Assembly (NCBI GenBank): GCA_001464615.1
Contig: LNFI01000004.1
Location: 1-54,250 of the forward strand
Direction: 5' to 3'
Length of the DNA stretch: 54,250 bases
Source of the DNA: Sphingomonadales bacterium Ga0077557
GTDB lineage: Bacteria > Pseudomonadota > Alphaproteobacteria > Sphingomonadales > Sphingomonadaceae
Both the position numbers and the translations under genes were made by a program. The notes beneath the pieces are model-generated. The model was given only the letters and a program-made list of their open reading frames with translations. It had not been told where the DNA came from and did no database searches. Shown here piece by piece: positions 28,841-37,749 of the stretch (position 1 is its first letter; each line of letters begins with the position of its first letter).

Positions 28841-29182
28841 ATGCGAAAGGCGATGATTTGCGTTAGCGTGATGCTAGCGATTCTGCAGCTTTGGCCGATG
28901 ATTTTTGGTAATTCAGTGACGCCCGCGCAAGTGGCAGCGACGGCCGCACCAAGTGCCTTGGCGGCATCGATCGTCCCCGCCAAACGGGCGGCAGTACCCG
29001 CAAATGCCACCGTGGGAACGATCAAATTGGCAAGCCAAACGGTTGGTCAGACTGGACATATTAGCTGTTACCGTCATTATGAAATTGCCTTTGCTGCCTG
29101 CGCACCCAAAGATCGCGCCTGCCGCATGAAATCCGCAGACCAGTGGGATTTGTGCGAAGCAACAGGCTTTTGGGGCAACTAA
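28841..29182 (+). CDS. small secreted cysteine-containing protein, unknown
   Basis: A 113-residue protein. ATG 28841 is preferred because AGGGG lies 7-8 bases upstream; ATG 28835 is possible. The N-terminus RKAMICVSVMLAILQLWPMIF is a signal peptide or anchor. An Ala/Val/Pro-rich stretch follows, then a compact end (CYRHYEIAFAACAPKDRACR ... WDLCEATGFWG) with four cysteines in about 40 residues, likely paired as disulfides in the periplasm. No family recognised. Confidence 0.6.
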   Translation: MRKAMICVSVMLAILQLWPMIFGNSVTPAQVAATAAPSALAASIVPAKRAAVPANATVGTIKLASQTVGQTGHISCYRHYEIAFAACAPKDRACRMKSADQWDLCEATGFWGN

Positions 29183-29229
29183 CTGGCCATCATGCTGGCC
29201 GGTCCGGGACAGGAGTCGGCGGTCGGAAG

Positions 29230-29388
29230 ATGGGGCTGATCGAGTCGTTACGCCGCGATTTCGCTCTTTTGCCAATGATGACGGATATGTTTCATCTTGA
29301 GACTCGGGCGTGGCGCGCATCAGGCGGCCCGCCCCCTCTCTTCGCCAGTCCTGCTGCACCGCTTCGCGGATCGACCATTCTACGCTAA
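29230..29388 (+). CDS. possible 52-residue ORF
   Basis: ATG 29230 opens a frame reading GLIESLRRDFALLPMMTDMF and on to a Pro/Ala-rich end, stopping at TAA 29386-29388, exactly where a terminator hairpin begins. The N-terminal part could be an amphipathic helix. The ribosome site is weak (GGAG 14 bases away). Nothing else supports it, so it is listed as possible only. Confidence 0.3.
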   Translation: MGLIESLRRDFALLPMMTDMFHLETRAWRASGGPPPLFASPAAPLRGSTILR

Positions 29389-29420
29389 GGGCCGGAACGA
29401 AATGTCGTTCGGGCCCTTTT
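29387..29420 (+). terminator. hairpin with T-run, terminator-like, directly before the SleB gene
   Basis: AAGGGCC-G-GAACGA pairs with TCGTTC-G-GGCCCTT around an AATG loop, with a single G/G mismatch, and is followed by TTTT. It would end transcription from the small genes upstream. It finishes one base before the first ATG of the SleB-type hydrolase. Confidence 0.75.
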
Positions 29421-29421
29421 G

Positions 29422-30795
29422 ATGCTGATGTCACCTGCCTTTTCTCCCGCCCCAGCAGATAGTCGGGGTTCGCTAAACCAGCGCCTGTTCGGTCGTCCCG
29501 GACGGGTAATGGGCATCACGCTGGCGGTGATTGCGACATCGGCAATTGCCGTGCCGACCGCGATCATTTCATCGATTTCACCCGCAAAGCACGCCCGCGT
29601 TTTGACGCCGGCGGCGCTACCGGTCATCCCAAAAGCGGTGATGCCCCCGGTCGACCCCGTCAGCCTGGCGGCGATCACGGCTGATGATGCCCGCGCCATC
29701 AATGCAACGATCCCGTTTACGACAGCGCCGGTGCCTGCTGCCAAGCCATTTCGACTGACCGACGCGCCGCTCGCATCGCTTCGAGCAATCGATTGCCTGG
29801 CGACGGCGGTTCTATATGAGGCCGGCGATGACTCGATCGGGCAGCGCGCTGTTGCCCAGGTTGTAATCAATCGCGTGCGCCACCCTGCCTTTCCAAAGAC
29901 AATTTGCGGCGTGGTCTTTCAGGGATCGGAACGGCGGACCGGCTGCCAATTTACTTTTGCGTGCGACGGCGCCTTAATCCGGCATAGCTGGAATGATGCC
30001 GCCTGGGACCGCGCCCGCGCTGTGGCGCGAGAGGCATTAAGCGGCAAGGTATTTGCCAAAGTCGGCTATGCCACCCATTATCACACCGATTGGGTCGTGC
30101 CCTATTGGAGCGCCAGCCTGGACAAGGTGAGCGCTGTCGGTACGCATCTGTTCTTCCGCTGGACAGGCTGGTGGGGCACGCCACCGGCATTTAATCGCCA
30201 GATCGCCAGTGAAGAACCGGCTGTCGGCCAGCTTGCGCGCTTTTCACCGGTCCATTCAATGGGCCTTTATCCGGTTGCGGGGCAATTGGCGGCGACACGG
30301 GCAGAGCGCTTGGCCGCGCTCTTGGCTGCTGCCTATGCCGGGCCCGGCCCCATCGCGGGTGACGACAATGCCTTTCTAGTGACGATCGACCGAGACGCCG
30401 ATCCGGAAGGCCTTCCCCGCCTTGCCGAAGCCGGCTGCGGTGACCGCCCCTATTGCAAATACATGGTCTGGGCAGAGCGCTACGCAGTACCAACCGCATT
30501 GCCGCTTGATCCATCGCAAGTAGCGACGATGGCGTTCAGCTATTTGCGCGACCGGTCACGTGGCTTTGAAAAGGCGCTGTGGAATTGCGATCAATTCCCC
30601 CGCGCCGATCGCAAGCAATGCATGAAGGTGCAGACATTTGTTCCCGGTGCTCAACTGGCTGACCGAGAAAGCAAAGGGCCCGTAACGCTCAGCCCGGTTG
30701 GTGAAAAAATAACCCGCGCTTCTGCGGCCGACCCCTTGCCTGGGGCCAGCGCAATCCTGCCCCAGAAACCTGCGCCGACACCGCCGACGCCCTAA
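29422..30795 (+). CDS. cell wall hydrolase, SleB family
   Basis: About 457 residues. A basic start (NQRLFGRPGR) precedes one hydrophobic segment (VMGITLAVIATSAIAVPTAI), so the protein is anchored or secreted. The Hydrolase_2/SleB domain runs from CLATAVLYEAGDDSIGQRA to ATHYHTDWVVPYW, with the catalytic Glu in LYEAGDD and the motif NRVRHPAFPKTICGVVFQG. SleB enzymes are lytic transglycosylases that cleave peptidoglycan; in non-sporing bacteria they remodel the wall. The last 200 residues are of unknown role. No clear ribosome site precedes ATG 29422 or 29428, so the start is uncertain. Confidence 0.88.
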   Translation: MLMSPAFSPAPADSRGSLNQRLFGRPGRVMGITLAVIATSAIAVPTAIISSISPAKHARVLTPAALPVIPKAVMPPVDPVSLAAITADDARAINATIPFTTAPVPAAKPFRLTDAPLASLRAIDCLATAVLYEAGDDSIGQRAVAQVVINRVRHPAFPKTICGVVFQGSERRTGCQFTFACDGALIRHSWNDAAWDRARAVAREALSGKVFAKVGYATHYHTDWVVPYWSASLDKVSAVGTHLFFRWTGWWGTPPAFNRQIASEEPAVGQLARFSPVHSMGLYPVAGQLAATRAERLAALLAAAYAGPGPIAGDDNAFLVTIDRDADPEGLPRLAEAGCGDRPYCKYMVWAERYAVPTALPLDPSQVATMAFSYLRDRSRGFEKALWNCDQFPRADRKQCMKVQTFVPGAQLADRESKGPVTLSPVGEKITRASAADPLPGASAILPQKPAPTPPTP

Positions 30796-30808
30796 CGCCG
30801 GCGGTGTC
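30777..30808. terminator. hairpin between convergent genes
   Basis: GACACCGCCG (30777-30786) pairs perfectly with CGGCGGTGTC (30799-30808) across a 12-base loop, spanning the SleB gene's stop and lying just past the acyl-CoA dehydrogenase stop. There is no T-run, so termination is only inferred from its place between convergent genes. Confidence 0.4.
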
Positions 30809-30816
30809 GCCGCCTA

Positions 30817-32619
30817 TCAAGCCGCTTCGAACATTTCAGGCGACAACGCCATAATCGCTTCTGCCCCGCCCTCGATCTTGCGGCGTAGCGCGCCAGCGTC
30901 AGGCAAAATGCGTTCGGCAAAATATCGCGCGGTCACCAGCTTGGCTTCAAGGAACGCCTTGTCGCCCTTGCCATCGGCCAGCGCCTTGGTCGCGGCTGTC
31001 GCCATGCGCAGCCACATCAGGCCGAGCGCGACGATCCCCATCAAATGCATATAGCTATGCGCGCCAGCACCGACATTATTTGGGTTGGCGATGCCATTTT
31101 GGACGAACCACAGAGTCGATGCCTGGAGATCGTTGGTCGCGCGCTCAAGCCGGGTCGCGAAGTCAGCCAACGAGGCATCCTGCTTTGCCACCGCGATTTC
31201 TTCGCCAAGCATCTTGAACAGCGTCTGCACCGCGCGGCCGCCATTGGTGGCAAGCTTGCGGCCGACCAGATCCATCGCCTGCACGCCATTGGTGCCTTCA
31301 TAGATCATCGCGATCCGGGCATCGCGGACATATTGCTCCATGCCCCATTCGGCAATGTAGCCATGCCCGCCATAGACCTGCTGGGCATTGGTCGCGATCT
31401 CATAGCCCTTGTCGGTGCCATAGCCCTTGATGACCGGGGTCAGCAGCCCAATCAGATCATCGGCAAGCTGGCGCTCCTCCTCGGTCTGCGCGAAATGAGT
31501 GAGGTCGACTTGCAGCGCGCCCCACAGGCACAAAGCGCGCAGGCCTTCGGTCAGCGCCTTCGCATCCATCAACATCCGGCGGACATCGGGGTGAACGAAC
31601 AGCGTGTCGGCCTTTTCGGTCGGCTCAGCGGCCCCCGTCAGCGCACGGCCCTGGCGGCGGTCATGCGCATATTGCACGGCATTCTGGTACGCGGTCTCGG
31701 CGACGCCCAGTCCCTGCATACCAACGCCTAACCGCGCCGCGTTCATCATGATGAACATGGCCGCCAGCCCCTTCATCTCGTCGCCGACCAGCCAGCCCGC
31801 CGCACCGTCATAGTTCATCACACAAGTCGAATTGGCGTGAATGCCCATCTTGTGCTCGATCGACCCGCACGAAACGGCGTTGCGCGCGCCCAGCGAGCCG
31901 TCGTCGTTGACGAGGAACTTGGGCACAACGAACAGTGAAATGCCCTTCGAACTCTCCGGCGCGCCCGGCGTCTTCGCCAGCACCAGGTGGATGATATTCT
32001 CGGTCAGGTCATGCTCGCCCGACGAAATGAAGATCTTGGTACCGGTTATTGACCAGCTGCCGTCCGCCGCTGGTTCAGCGCGCGTGCGGATCAGGCCGAG
32101 ATCGGTGCCACATTGCGGCTCGGTCAGGTTCATCGTCCCGCCCCATTCGCCAGACACCATTTTGGGGACGTATTTTGCCTTTTGCTCAGGGCTGCCCTTG
32201 ACGAGCAGTGATGCAATCGCGCCGTGGGTGAGGCCGGGATACATGGCAAAGGCCATGTTGGCCGACATCATATATTCCTCAAACGCCGACGAAACGACGT
32301 GCGGCATTGCCTGGCCGCCAAATTCCTCTGGCGCGCCAAGCGTCGACCAGCCCGATTCGACAAAAGCAGCATAGGCCTCTTTGAACCCCTTTGGCGTCGT
32401 CACACTGCCATCGGGATGGCGGGTGCAGCCCTCTTGATCGCCAGACTGGTTGATCGGGAACAGCACCTCGGCAACGAACTTGCCGCCTTCCTCCAGCACC
32501 GCATCGACCACATCAGGGGTAGCGTTCTGAAAGCCCGGCAGATTGGCGTAGCGATCGAGTCCGACAACATGCTCCAGGATGAAGCGCGTATCGCGCACCG
32601 GCGGGGTGTATTTCGGCAT
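30817..32619 (-). CDS. acyl-CoA dehydrogenase (long form with extra N- and C-terminal domains)
   Basis: A 600-residue FAD flavoprotein. The N-terminal extension [19 protein letters not shown] is the AcylCoA_DH_N module. The core has [19 protein letters not shown] (FAD/substrate site) and the catalytic-base region [18 protein letters not shown] near residue 440. A C-terminal module of about 125 residues follows. This architecture is shared with DmdC and other FadE-like enzymes of fatty-acid or branched-acid breakdown; the chain specificity is unknown. AAGGA precedes ATG 32619. It lies 29 bases after the MerR-type regulator gene, probably in one operon. Confidence 0.93.
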   Translation of the reverse strand: MPKYTPPVRDTRFILEHVVGLDRYANLPGFQNATPDVVDAVLEEGGKFVAEVLFPINQSGDQEGCTRHPDGSVTTPKGFKEAYAAFVESGWSTLGAPEEFGGQAMPHVVSSAFEEYMMSANMAFAMYPGLTHGAIASLLVKGSPEQKAKYVPKMVSGEWGGTMNLTEPQCGTDLGLIRTRAEPAADGSWSITGTKIFISSGEHDLTENIIHLVLAKTPGAPESSKGISLFVVPKFLVNDDGSLGARNAVSCGSIEHKMGIHANSTCVMNYDGAAGWLVGDEMKGLAAMFIMMNAARLGVGMQGLGVAETAYQNAVQYAHDRRQGRALTGAAEPTEKADTLFVHPDVRRMLMDAKALTEGLRALCLWGALQVDLTHFAQTEEERQLADDLIGLLTPVIKGYGTDKGYEIATNAQQVYGGHGYIAEWGMEQYVRDARIAMIYEGTNGVQAMDLVGRKLATNGGRAVQTLFKMLGEEIAVAKQDASLADFATRLERATNDLQASTLWFVQNGIANPNNVGAGAHSYMHLMGIVALGLMWLRMATAATKALADGKGDKAFLEAKLVTARYFAERILPDAGALRRKIEGGAEAIMALSPEMFEAA

Positions 32620-32648
32620 GGTCAGTCCTTCTGGTTACGCGGCCCGAT

Positions 32649-33059
32649 TTAAGCGAGCCCGGGTTCGATCACGGCAATGAAGTGCGTTAATTCTTCGATC
32701 GCAGCATCAATATCGTTTTTCTGAGCGGACAGCAGGGCAATCCGGTCGCGGCAACGCGCAATTGTGACCTCACGCTGCGCACGTCGGCCATCGCCAATAT
32801 CGTAAAGATCGATCATCTCGCGAATTTCGGCCAGGCTGAACCCCACCCGCTTGCCGCGCAGAATCCAGGCAAGCCGGGCGCGATCGCGCGGCGAATAGAT
32901 CCGCACGGTGCCGCGACGTTCAGGGGCGATCAGCCCTTCATCCTCATAGAAACGCAGCGCGCGCGCGGTAACGCCAAATTCAGCCGACAAATCCGAAATC
33001 GAAAAACGATGCCGATCGGGCAACGGTTCGATTGGGGCATAGGCGGGTAAGGTCGTCAT
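32649..33059 (-). CDS. MerR-family transcriptional regulator, LiuR-like
   Basis: A 136-residue protein. The winged-helix part is FSISDLSAEFGVTARALRFY with EDEGLIAPERRG, then RGKRVGFSLAEIREMIDLYD and a C-terminal coiled coil. It has no metal-binding cysteines. This pattern matches LiuR/PsrA-neighbour MerR regulators that control branched-chain amino-acid and acyl-CoA degradation, and the gene directly upstream of an acyl-CoA dehydrogenase fits. A palindrome in its own promoter (33079-33094) is the likely operator, implying autoregulation. Confidence 0.88.
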   Translation of the reverse strand: MTTLPAYAPIEPLPDRHRFSISDLSAEFGVTARALRFYEDEGLIAPERRGTVRIYSPRDRARLAWILRGKRVGFSLAEIREMIDLYDIGDGRRAQREVTIARCRDRIALLSAQKNDIDAAIEELTHFIAVIEPGLA

Positions 33060-33078
33060 ACGCGGAAATTACTTCCCG

Positions 33079-33094
33079 TTTACGTGAACGTCAA
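33079..33094 (-). promoter_or_regulatory. candidate operator of the MerR/LiuR-like regulator
   Basis: TTTACGT-GA-ACGTCAA is an inverted repeat with 6 of 7 positions matching between the arms. It lies 20-35 bases upstream of the regulator's ATG. As I recall, LiuR-type sites have ACGT-centred half-sites of this kind. The position suits control of the merR-acyl-CoA dehydrogenase transcript. Confidence 0.5.
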
Positions 33095-33107
33095 TCACTG
33101 GCAGCGC

Positions 33108-33626
33108 TCAACCGCCCGGCGTGCAGAGCAATTTGCCCTTCGGGTTACGCAGCGTCGATGCCTCGGACACCGATTCGCCCAACCGCCGGACGTCAAGCGC
33201 GGCAAAAGAGGCGCGGCGAGCGCATAATTTCTCGCAAGCCTGTGGCAGACGGCCTGGAAAGACGATTCGATCCCCTTCGAATCGGGCATCGAAATCGCAG
33301 CCCGCCGCGCCGGCAAAATTGATGTGCAATGCCTCGCCCACCCGCGTTACCGTTCCCGAACCGCTGCAGCTCTGCTGATCGCCATAATCGACAAAAGCGC
33401 CGATCCGGTAGTTAAGCTGATCAGGCACAACACAAATTCGGTCGGTATCACGGGCATAAAGCCCGGTAATATCGGTATTGGCAGGGTCGGCGATGACACC
33501 GGCCGCTATCGCAGCGCTTTCCAGATCGGGCGCGGCACTTGGCCGGGGCTGGGGCGATGGCGGCTTTGACTCGCCCGAACACCCCGCAAGGCCCAGCGCC
33601 AGCAGAACGGCCAGCGCAGCCCTCAT
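33108..33626 (-). CDS. putative lipoprotein, unknown function
   Basis: A 172-residue protein with the signal RAALAVLLALGLAGC and lipobox GLAGC, then a Ser/Pro-rich linker (SKPPSPQPRPSAAP). The mature domain contains DITGLYARDTDRICVV, GDQQSCSGSGTVTR, INFAGAAGCDFDARFEGD and a Cys-rich end (LPQACEKLCARRASF). Six or so cysteines suggest disulfides in the periplasm. The start overlaps the hisI stop as ATGA, so it is coupled to hisI with no obvious functional link. No family recognised. Confidence 0.75.
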   Translation of the reverse strand: MRAALAVLLALGLAGCSGESKPPSPQPRPSAAPDLESAAIAAGVIADPANTDITGLYARDTDRICVVPDQLNYRIGAFVDYGDQQSCSGSGTVTRVGEALHINFAGAAGCDFDARFEGDRIVFPGRLPQACEKLCARRASFAALDVRRLGESVSEASTLRNPKGKLLCTPGG

Positions 33627-33985
33627 CGGATCGGCACCAGGCTATCGCCCTCAACCCGGCGATAAAAGCAGTTTGGCGCACCGGTATGGCAAGCAGGGCC
33701 GGTAGGATCTACGATCAACCAGACAGCATCCTGATCGCAATCGATTCGAATATCACGAACTTTCAATATATTACCGCTGGTTTCGCCCTTTTTCCACAAG
33801 CTTTGGCGGCTGCGCGACCAGAACACCGCCTCTCCACTCGTACGGGTGGCGGCGAGCGCTTCGGCCGTCATATGCGCGACCATCAGCAAATCGCCAGACG
33901 ACCGATCAGTCACCACCGCGGTGATGAGGCCTGCAGAATCATATTTTGGGTCCAGCACCAGGCCGGTTTCTCGCGAGTCGGTCAT
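33623..33985 (-). CDS. hisI: phosphoribosyl-AMP cyclohydrolase
   Basis: A 120-residue enzyme for the third step of histidine synthesis, opening the adenine ring of PR-AMP. GEAVFWSRSRQSLWKKGETSG is split by the conserved SR-R--W-KG pattern. The metal-binding aspartates and cysteines lie in DIRIDCDQDAVWLIV and PACHTGAPNCFYR. It is the stand-alone form (no fused HisE). It lies apart from other his genes and is divergent from purF. Confidence 0.95.
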   Translation of the reverse strand: MTDSRETGLVLDPKYDSAGLITAVVTDRSSGDLLMVAHMTAEALAATRTSGEAVFWSRSRQSLWKKGETSGNILKVRDIRIDCDQDAVWLIVDPTGPACHTGAPNCFYRRVEGDSLVPIR

Positions 33986-34116
33986 GGGGGTTCTTTAGCG
34001 CATCGGCGGCGCTCCCCCATATTTATCGACGAACCGTCGCGATCAATGATGACAAATGCGCGACAAACCCAATTCGCATCCCTATATGGCGGGCTCGGCG
34101 CAACCAATGGGCTAGC

Positions 34117-35577
34117 ATGCTGACCACAAATCCATTCGAAGATGACAAGCTGCGTGAGGAATGCGGCATCTTTGGCGTCTCCGGCACCGATGGCGAAGCG
34201 GCGGCTTTGGTCGCGCTTGGTCTCCATGCATTGCAGCATCGCGGGCAGGAAGCGGCCGGCGTCACCAGCTTTGACGGGCGTGAATTCCACACCCATCGCG
34301 CGATGGGACATGTCGCGGGCAACTTCGATCGCGACGACGTGATTCGCGCGCTCGTCGGCACGGTGGCGTGCGGGCATGTCCGTTATTCGACGACCGGCGA
34401 GACGGCATTGCGCAACATCCAGCCGCTCTATGCCGATCTGGCCAGTGGCGGCTTCGCCATTTCGCATAACGGCAATATTTCCAATGCGATGCGGCTGCGG
34501 CGCGAGCTGGTCCGGCGCGGATCGATCTTCCAATCGACCTCGGATACCGAGGTGATCATCCATCTTGTCGCGACCTCCAATTATCGCACCCTGCTCGACA
34601 AGTTCATTGATGCGCTGAAGCAGGTCGAAGGGGCCTATTCGCTGATCGTCATGACGCCGGAGGGGATGATTGCCTGCCGCGATCCGCTCGGCTTCAGGCC
34701 ACTGGTGATGGGTCGATTGGGCGAAGCGGTGATCTTTGCCTCCGAAACCGTCGCGCTCGATGTGGTGGGCGCGACCTTTGAACGCGCGATCGATCCCGGC
34801 GAACTGGTCATCGTCCAGGGTACCGAAGTGCGCTCGATTCGGCCGTTCCCGCCCGTCGCGGCGCGGCCGTGCATCTTTGAATATGTCTATTTCTCACGCC
34901 CCGATTCGATTGCGGACGATCGCTCGGTTTATTCGGTGCGCAAGGCGATTGGCGCGCAACTGGCAATTGAAAGCCCGGTCGAGGCTGATCTGGTCATCCC
35001 GGTGCCCGATTCGGGCACGCCGGCGGCGATCGGGTACGCTCAGCAATCGGGCATCCCGTTCGAACTCGGCATCATCCGGTCGCATTATGTCGGCCGCACC
35101 TTCATTCAGCCTGGCGACAAGGTCCGCCACCTTGGCGTCAAGCTGAAGCATAACGCCAATCGCGCGCTGATTCGCGGCAAGAAAATCGTCCTCATCGACG
35201 ATTCGATCGTGCGCGGCACCACCAGCCTGAAGATTGTGCAAATGATGCGCGAAGCCGGTGCCGCCGAGGTGCATATGCGCATCGCCAGTCCGCCAACCCG
35301 GCATAGCTGCTTTTACGGCGTCGATACGCCCGAACGAGCAAAACTGCTGGCGGCCCAGCTCGACGTTGGCGGGATGACTGATTTCATTCATGCCGACAGC
35401 CTGGCCTTTGTCTCGATTGACGGGCTCTACAAGGCGCTCGGCCAGCCCAAGCGATCCGACACGCGCCCCAGCCATTGTGACGCCTGTTTCACCGGCGATT
35501 ATCCGACGACATTGACCGACCAGGACGAATGCGAGACGGTCGATCAGTTCGCGATGCTTGCCGAACGGGTGATCTAG
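34117..35577 (+). CDS. purF: amidophosphoribosyltransferase
   Basis: A 486-residue enzyme catalysing the first committed step of purine synthesis, PRPP plus glutamine to phosphoribosylamine. I chose ATG 34117 because it gives a propeptide of 15 residues (LTTNPFEDDKLREE) before the catalytic Cys of CGIFGV, which must be exposed by cleavage. The Ntn glutaminase half includes HVRYSTTGE and SHNGNISNA. The PRPP loop is KKIVLIDDSIVRGTT. Cysteines in RPCIFE, HSCFYG and CDACFTG fit the [4Fe-4S] ligands of the Bacillus-type enzyme. Confidence 0.97.
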   Translation: MLTTNPFEDDKLREECGIFGVSGTDGEAAALVALGLHALQHRGQEAAGVTSFDGREFHTHRAMGHVAGNFDRDDVIRALVGTVACGHVRYSTTGETALRNIQPLYADLASGGFAISHNGNISNAMRLRRELVRRGSIFQSTSDTEVIIHLVATSNYRTLLDKFIDALKQVEGAYSLIVMTPEGMIACRDPLGFRPLVMGRLGEAVIFASETVALDVVGATFERAIDPGELVIVQGTEVRSIRPFPPVAARPCIFEYVYFSRPDSIADDRSVYSVRKAIGAQLAIESPVEADLVIPVPDSGTPAAIGYAQQSGIPFELGIIRSHYVGRTFIQPGDKVRHLGVKLKHNANRALIRGKKIVLIDDSIVRGTTSLKIVQMMREAGAAEVHMRIASPPTRHSCFYGVDTPERAKLLAAQLDVGGMTDFIHADSLAFVSIDGLYKALGQPKRSDTRPSHCDACFTGDYPTTLTDQDECETVDQFAMLAERVI

Positions 35578-35649
35578 CCCCCTTCTCTGCCCCCTCGTCT
35601 ATCAGCACCCCGCCCCGCCACATAACTTGGGGGCGACTGGAGTATCGCC

Positions 35650-36363
35650 GTGACCGACAAGCCCCTCGCTTCGCAAATTGCCCTGGTGACAGGCGCAAGC
35701 CGCGGCATTGGTGCAGCAACTGCCAAGGCGCTTGCGGCAGCCGGCGCGCATGTCGTGCTCACCGCGCGCACCACCGGTGGGCTCGAAGAGGTTGAGGAGG
35801 CCATTTATGCCAGCGGCGGCACGGCGACGATCGCGCCGCTAAATCTGACCGAGAATGACAGCATCGCCCGGCTGGCAACTGCATTGGCAGGCCGATGGGA
35901 AAAGCTCGATATTCTGGTCCTCAGCGCGGCGGCCTTGGGCACGCTCAGCCCGGTGCCTGAAATTGATCCCAAGGAGCTGGCGCAGATATTGACGCTCAAT
36001 GTCAGCGCACAGGTCGCCTTGCTCACCGCGTTCAACCCGATGCTGCGCAAATCAGCGCACGGCCGGGTGATCGGGCTGACCAGCTCGGTTGCCCGCGATC
36101 ACCGGGCTTATTGGGGCGAATATGCTGCCTCCAAGGCAGCATTTGAGGCTATTGTCACCAGCTATGGCCAGGAAATGGTCAATATCAGCCAAATCCGCAC
36201 CGCCCTGATTGATCCCGGCGCGACCCGCACGACCATGCGCGCACGCGCCTATCCAGGCGAGAATCCGGCGTCGGTCAAGGATCCAGCCGTGGTTGCCGCG
36301 CGGATCACCGCGTTGCTTGCAGAGGATTTCGAAACCGGGCATTTTGAACGAATTGAGGGCTAA
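35650..36363 (+). CDS. short-chain dehydrogenase/reductase (SDR)
   Basis: A 237-residue Rossmann-fold oxidoreductase. The start is GTG 35650 with GGAG 8 bases upstream. The cofactor loop is VTGASRGIGAATA, the structural motif is LSAAALG (variant of NAG), and the active site has Ser in GLTSSVARD and Y-x3-K in EYAASKAAF. The arginine after the second strand (LTARTTGG) favours NADPH. The substrate is unknown. It follows purF after 72 bases and need not be functionally linked. Confidence 0.9.
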   Translation: MTDKPLASQIALVTGASRGIGAATAKALAAAGAHVVLTARTTGGLEEVEEAIYASGGTATIAPLNLTENDSIARLATALAGRWEKLDILVLSAAALGTLSPVPEIDPKELAQILTLNVSAQVALLTAFNPMLRKSAHGRVIGLTSSVARDHRAYWGEYAASKAAFEAIVTSYGQEMVNISQIRTALIDPGATRTTMRARAYPGENPASVKDPAVVAARITALLAEDFETGHFERIEG

Positions 36364-36378
36364 CCCTCACAGTTTCTG

Positions 36379-37749
36379 TTAGATAGATTTGACGGCGTTG
36401 AGCGCCCTTTCACGCGCTTCTCGGTGGCCAATGCGCTTGGGCGGATAGGCTGCAGGCCGGCACCCAGCAGCTTCCGGATCATGGATCACCCCGTCGCTCA
36501 GTCTGGCCAATTCGGGCACCCAGCGACGGATGTAATCCTCAGCACCAAATTTCTCTGATTGGGAAAGCGGCGCCATGATCCGCACGAACATGTTCGAATC
36601 GATGCCGGTGCCCGAAGTCCACTGCCAGTTTACGGCATTGCTGCCATAATCGGCATCGACCAGCGTATCCCAAAACCATTGCTCGCCACGCCGCCAATCG
36701 ATCAACAGATGTTTGACGAGGAAAGAGGCCGCGATCATCCGAACGCGGTTATGCATCCACCCCGTTTCCCAAAGCTGGCGCATCCCGGCATCGACAATCG
36801 GATAGCCGGTGCGTCCCCGTTGCCAGGCTTCCAGATCAGCCTCTGCCGTTGGCCCTTCCCGCCAAGCCAGCGCATCAAAGGCCGGGCGCGCATTGGCGGC
36901 ACCATATTCGGGGAATTGCAGGATCACATTCTGGGCATAATCGCGCCAGCCAAGCTCGCTGAAGAACGTGCCCACCGATCCCCCGGCCCCGGCCAAGCGA
37001 TGCCAAAGCGTGGCGGGCGAAACCTCGCCGAAATGGAGATGCGGCGAAAGCGATGAGGTGCCGACAATAGAGGGTAGATTGCGTTGCTCGGCATAGGCCG
37101 CAGCGATCGGATCAAACGCCGCCACCCGCGTGAGCGCGCCCGTCTCGCCCGGCGTCCAAGCCGCCGCCATCCCCGTTGCCCAATCAGGTTTGGTCGGCAG
37201 TAAATTCCACTCACGCAGATCGTCGCTGTCCGGCCATTCCGCTGGGCCAGCAATGCGCTCAGGCGTGGCGCGGGGTAGCCGAGGCGGCATTGTTGCTTGC
37301 AGCGCCCGCCAAAAAGGCGTGAAAATCTTATACTGGCCGCCACTGCCCGTCGCAATCGATCCGGGCGGCGCGAGATAATTGCCGTCATGCAGCACTAGAT
37401 CGAGCCGCTTGGCTACCGCCTTCTGCGCATTGCGCCACCACGGTTCATAGTGTTGCAGCGCATGCACGCGCGCGCTGCCGGTTTCCGCAGCGAGCGTGCT
37501 TAGGACATCCTCGCACCGCCCGCGCCGCAGGATCAGCCGCGATCCATGCGCCCGCAGTGCCTTGTCGAGCGCCGTAAGGCTATGATGGAGCCACCAGCGT
37601 GACGCGCCGCCCAGGCGCCGATGGCGCGGCGTTTCGTCATCAAGCACATAAACCGGCACAACCGGTCCCTCCGCCACTGCGGCAATCAGCGCCGCGTGAT
37701 CGGCGAGCCGCAGATCGCGGCGAAACCATAACAATGTTGGTGCGGTCAT
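36379..37749 (-). CDS. phrB: deoxyribodipyrimidine photolyase (cryptochrome/photolyase family)
   Basis: A 456-residue flavoprotein that repairs pyrimidine dimers with blue light. The N-terminal alpha/beta domain starts PTLLWFRRDLRLADHAAL. The FAD-binding helical domain has SLSPHLHFGEVSP, GRTGYPIVDAGMRQLWETGW, MHNRVRMIAASFLVKHLLID and DADYGSNAVNWQW. The tryptophans of the electron chain appear conserved (WQWTSGTG). Its start overlaps the stop of the histone-deacetylase-like gene upstream as ATGA. Confidence 0.95.
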   Translation of the reverse strand: MTAPTLLWFRRDLRLADHAALIAAVAEGPVVPVYVLDDETPRHRRLGGASRWWLHHSLTALDKALRAHGSRLILRRGRCEDVLSTLAAETGSARVHALQHYEPWWRNAQKAVAKRLDLVLHDGNYLAPPGSIATGSGGQYKIFTPFWRALQATMPPRLPRATPERIAGPAEWPDSDDLREWNLLPTKPDWATGMAAAWTPGETGALTRVAAFDPIAAAYAEQRNLPSIVGTSSLSPHLHFGEVSPATLWHRLAGAGGSVGTFFSELGWRDYAQNVILQFPEYGAANARPAFDALAWREGPTAEADLEAWQRGRTGYPIVDAGMRQLWETGWMHNRVRMIAASFLVKHLLIDWRRGEQWFWDTLVDADYGSNAVNWQWTSGTGIDSNMFVRIMAPLSQSEKFGAEDYIRRWVPELARLSDGVIHDPEAAGCRPAAYPPKRIGHREARERALNAVKSI

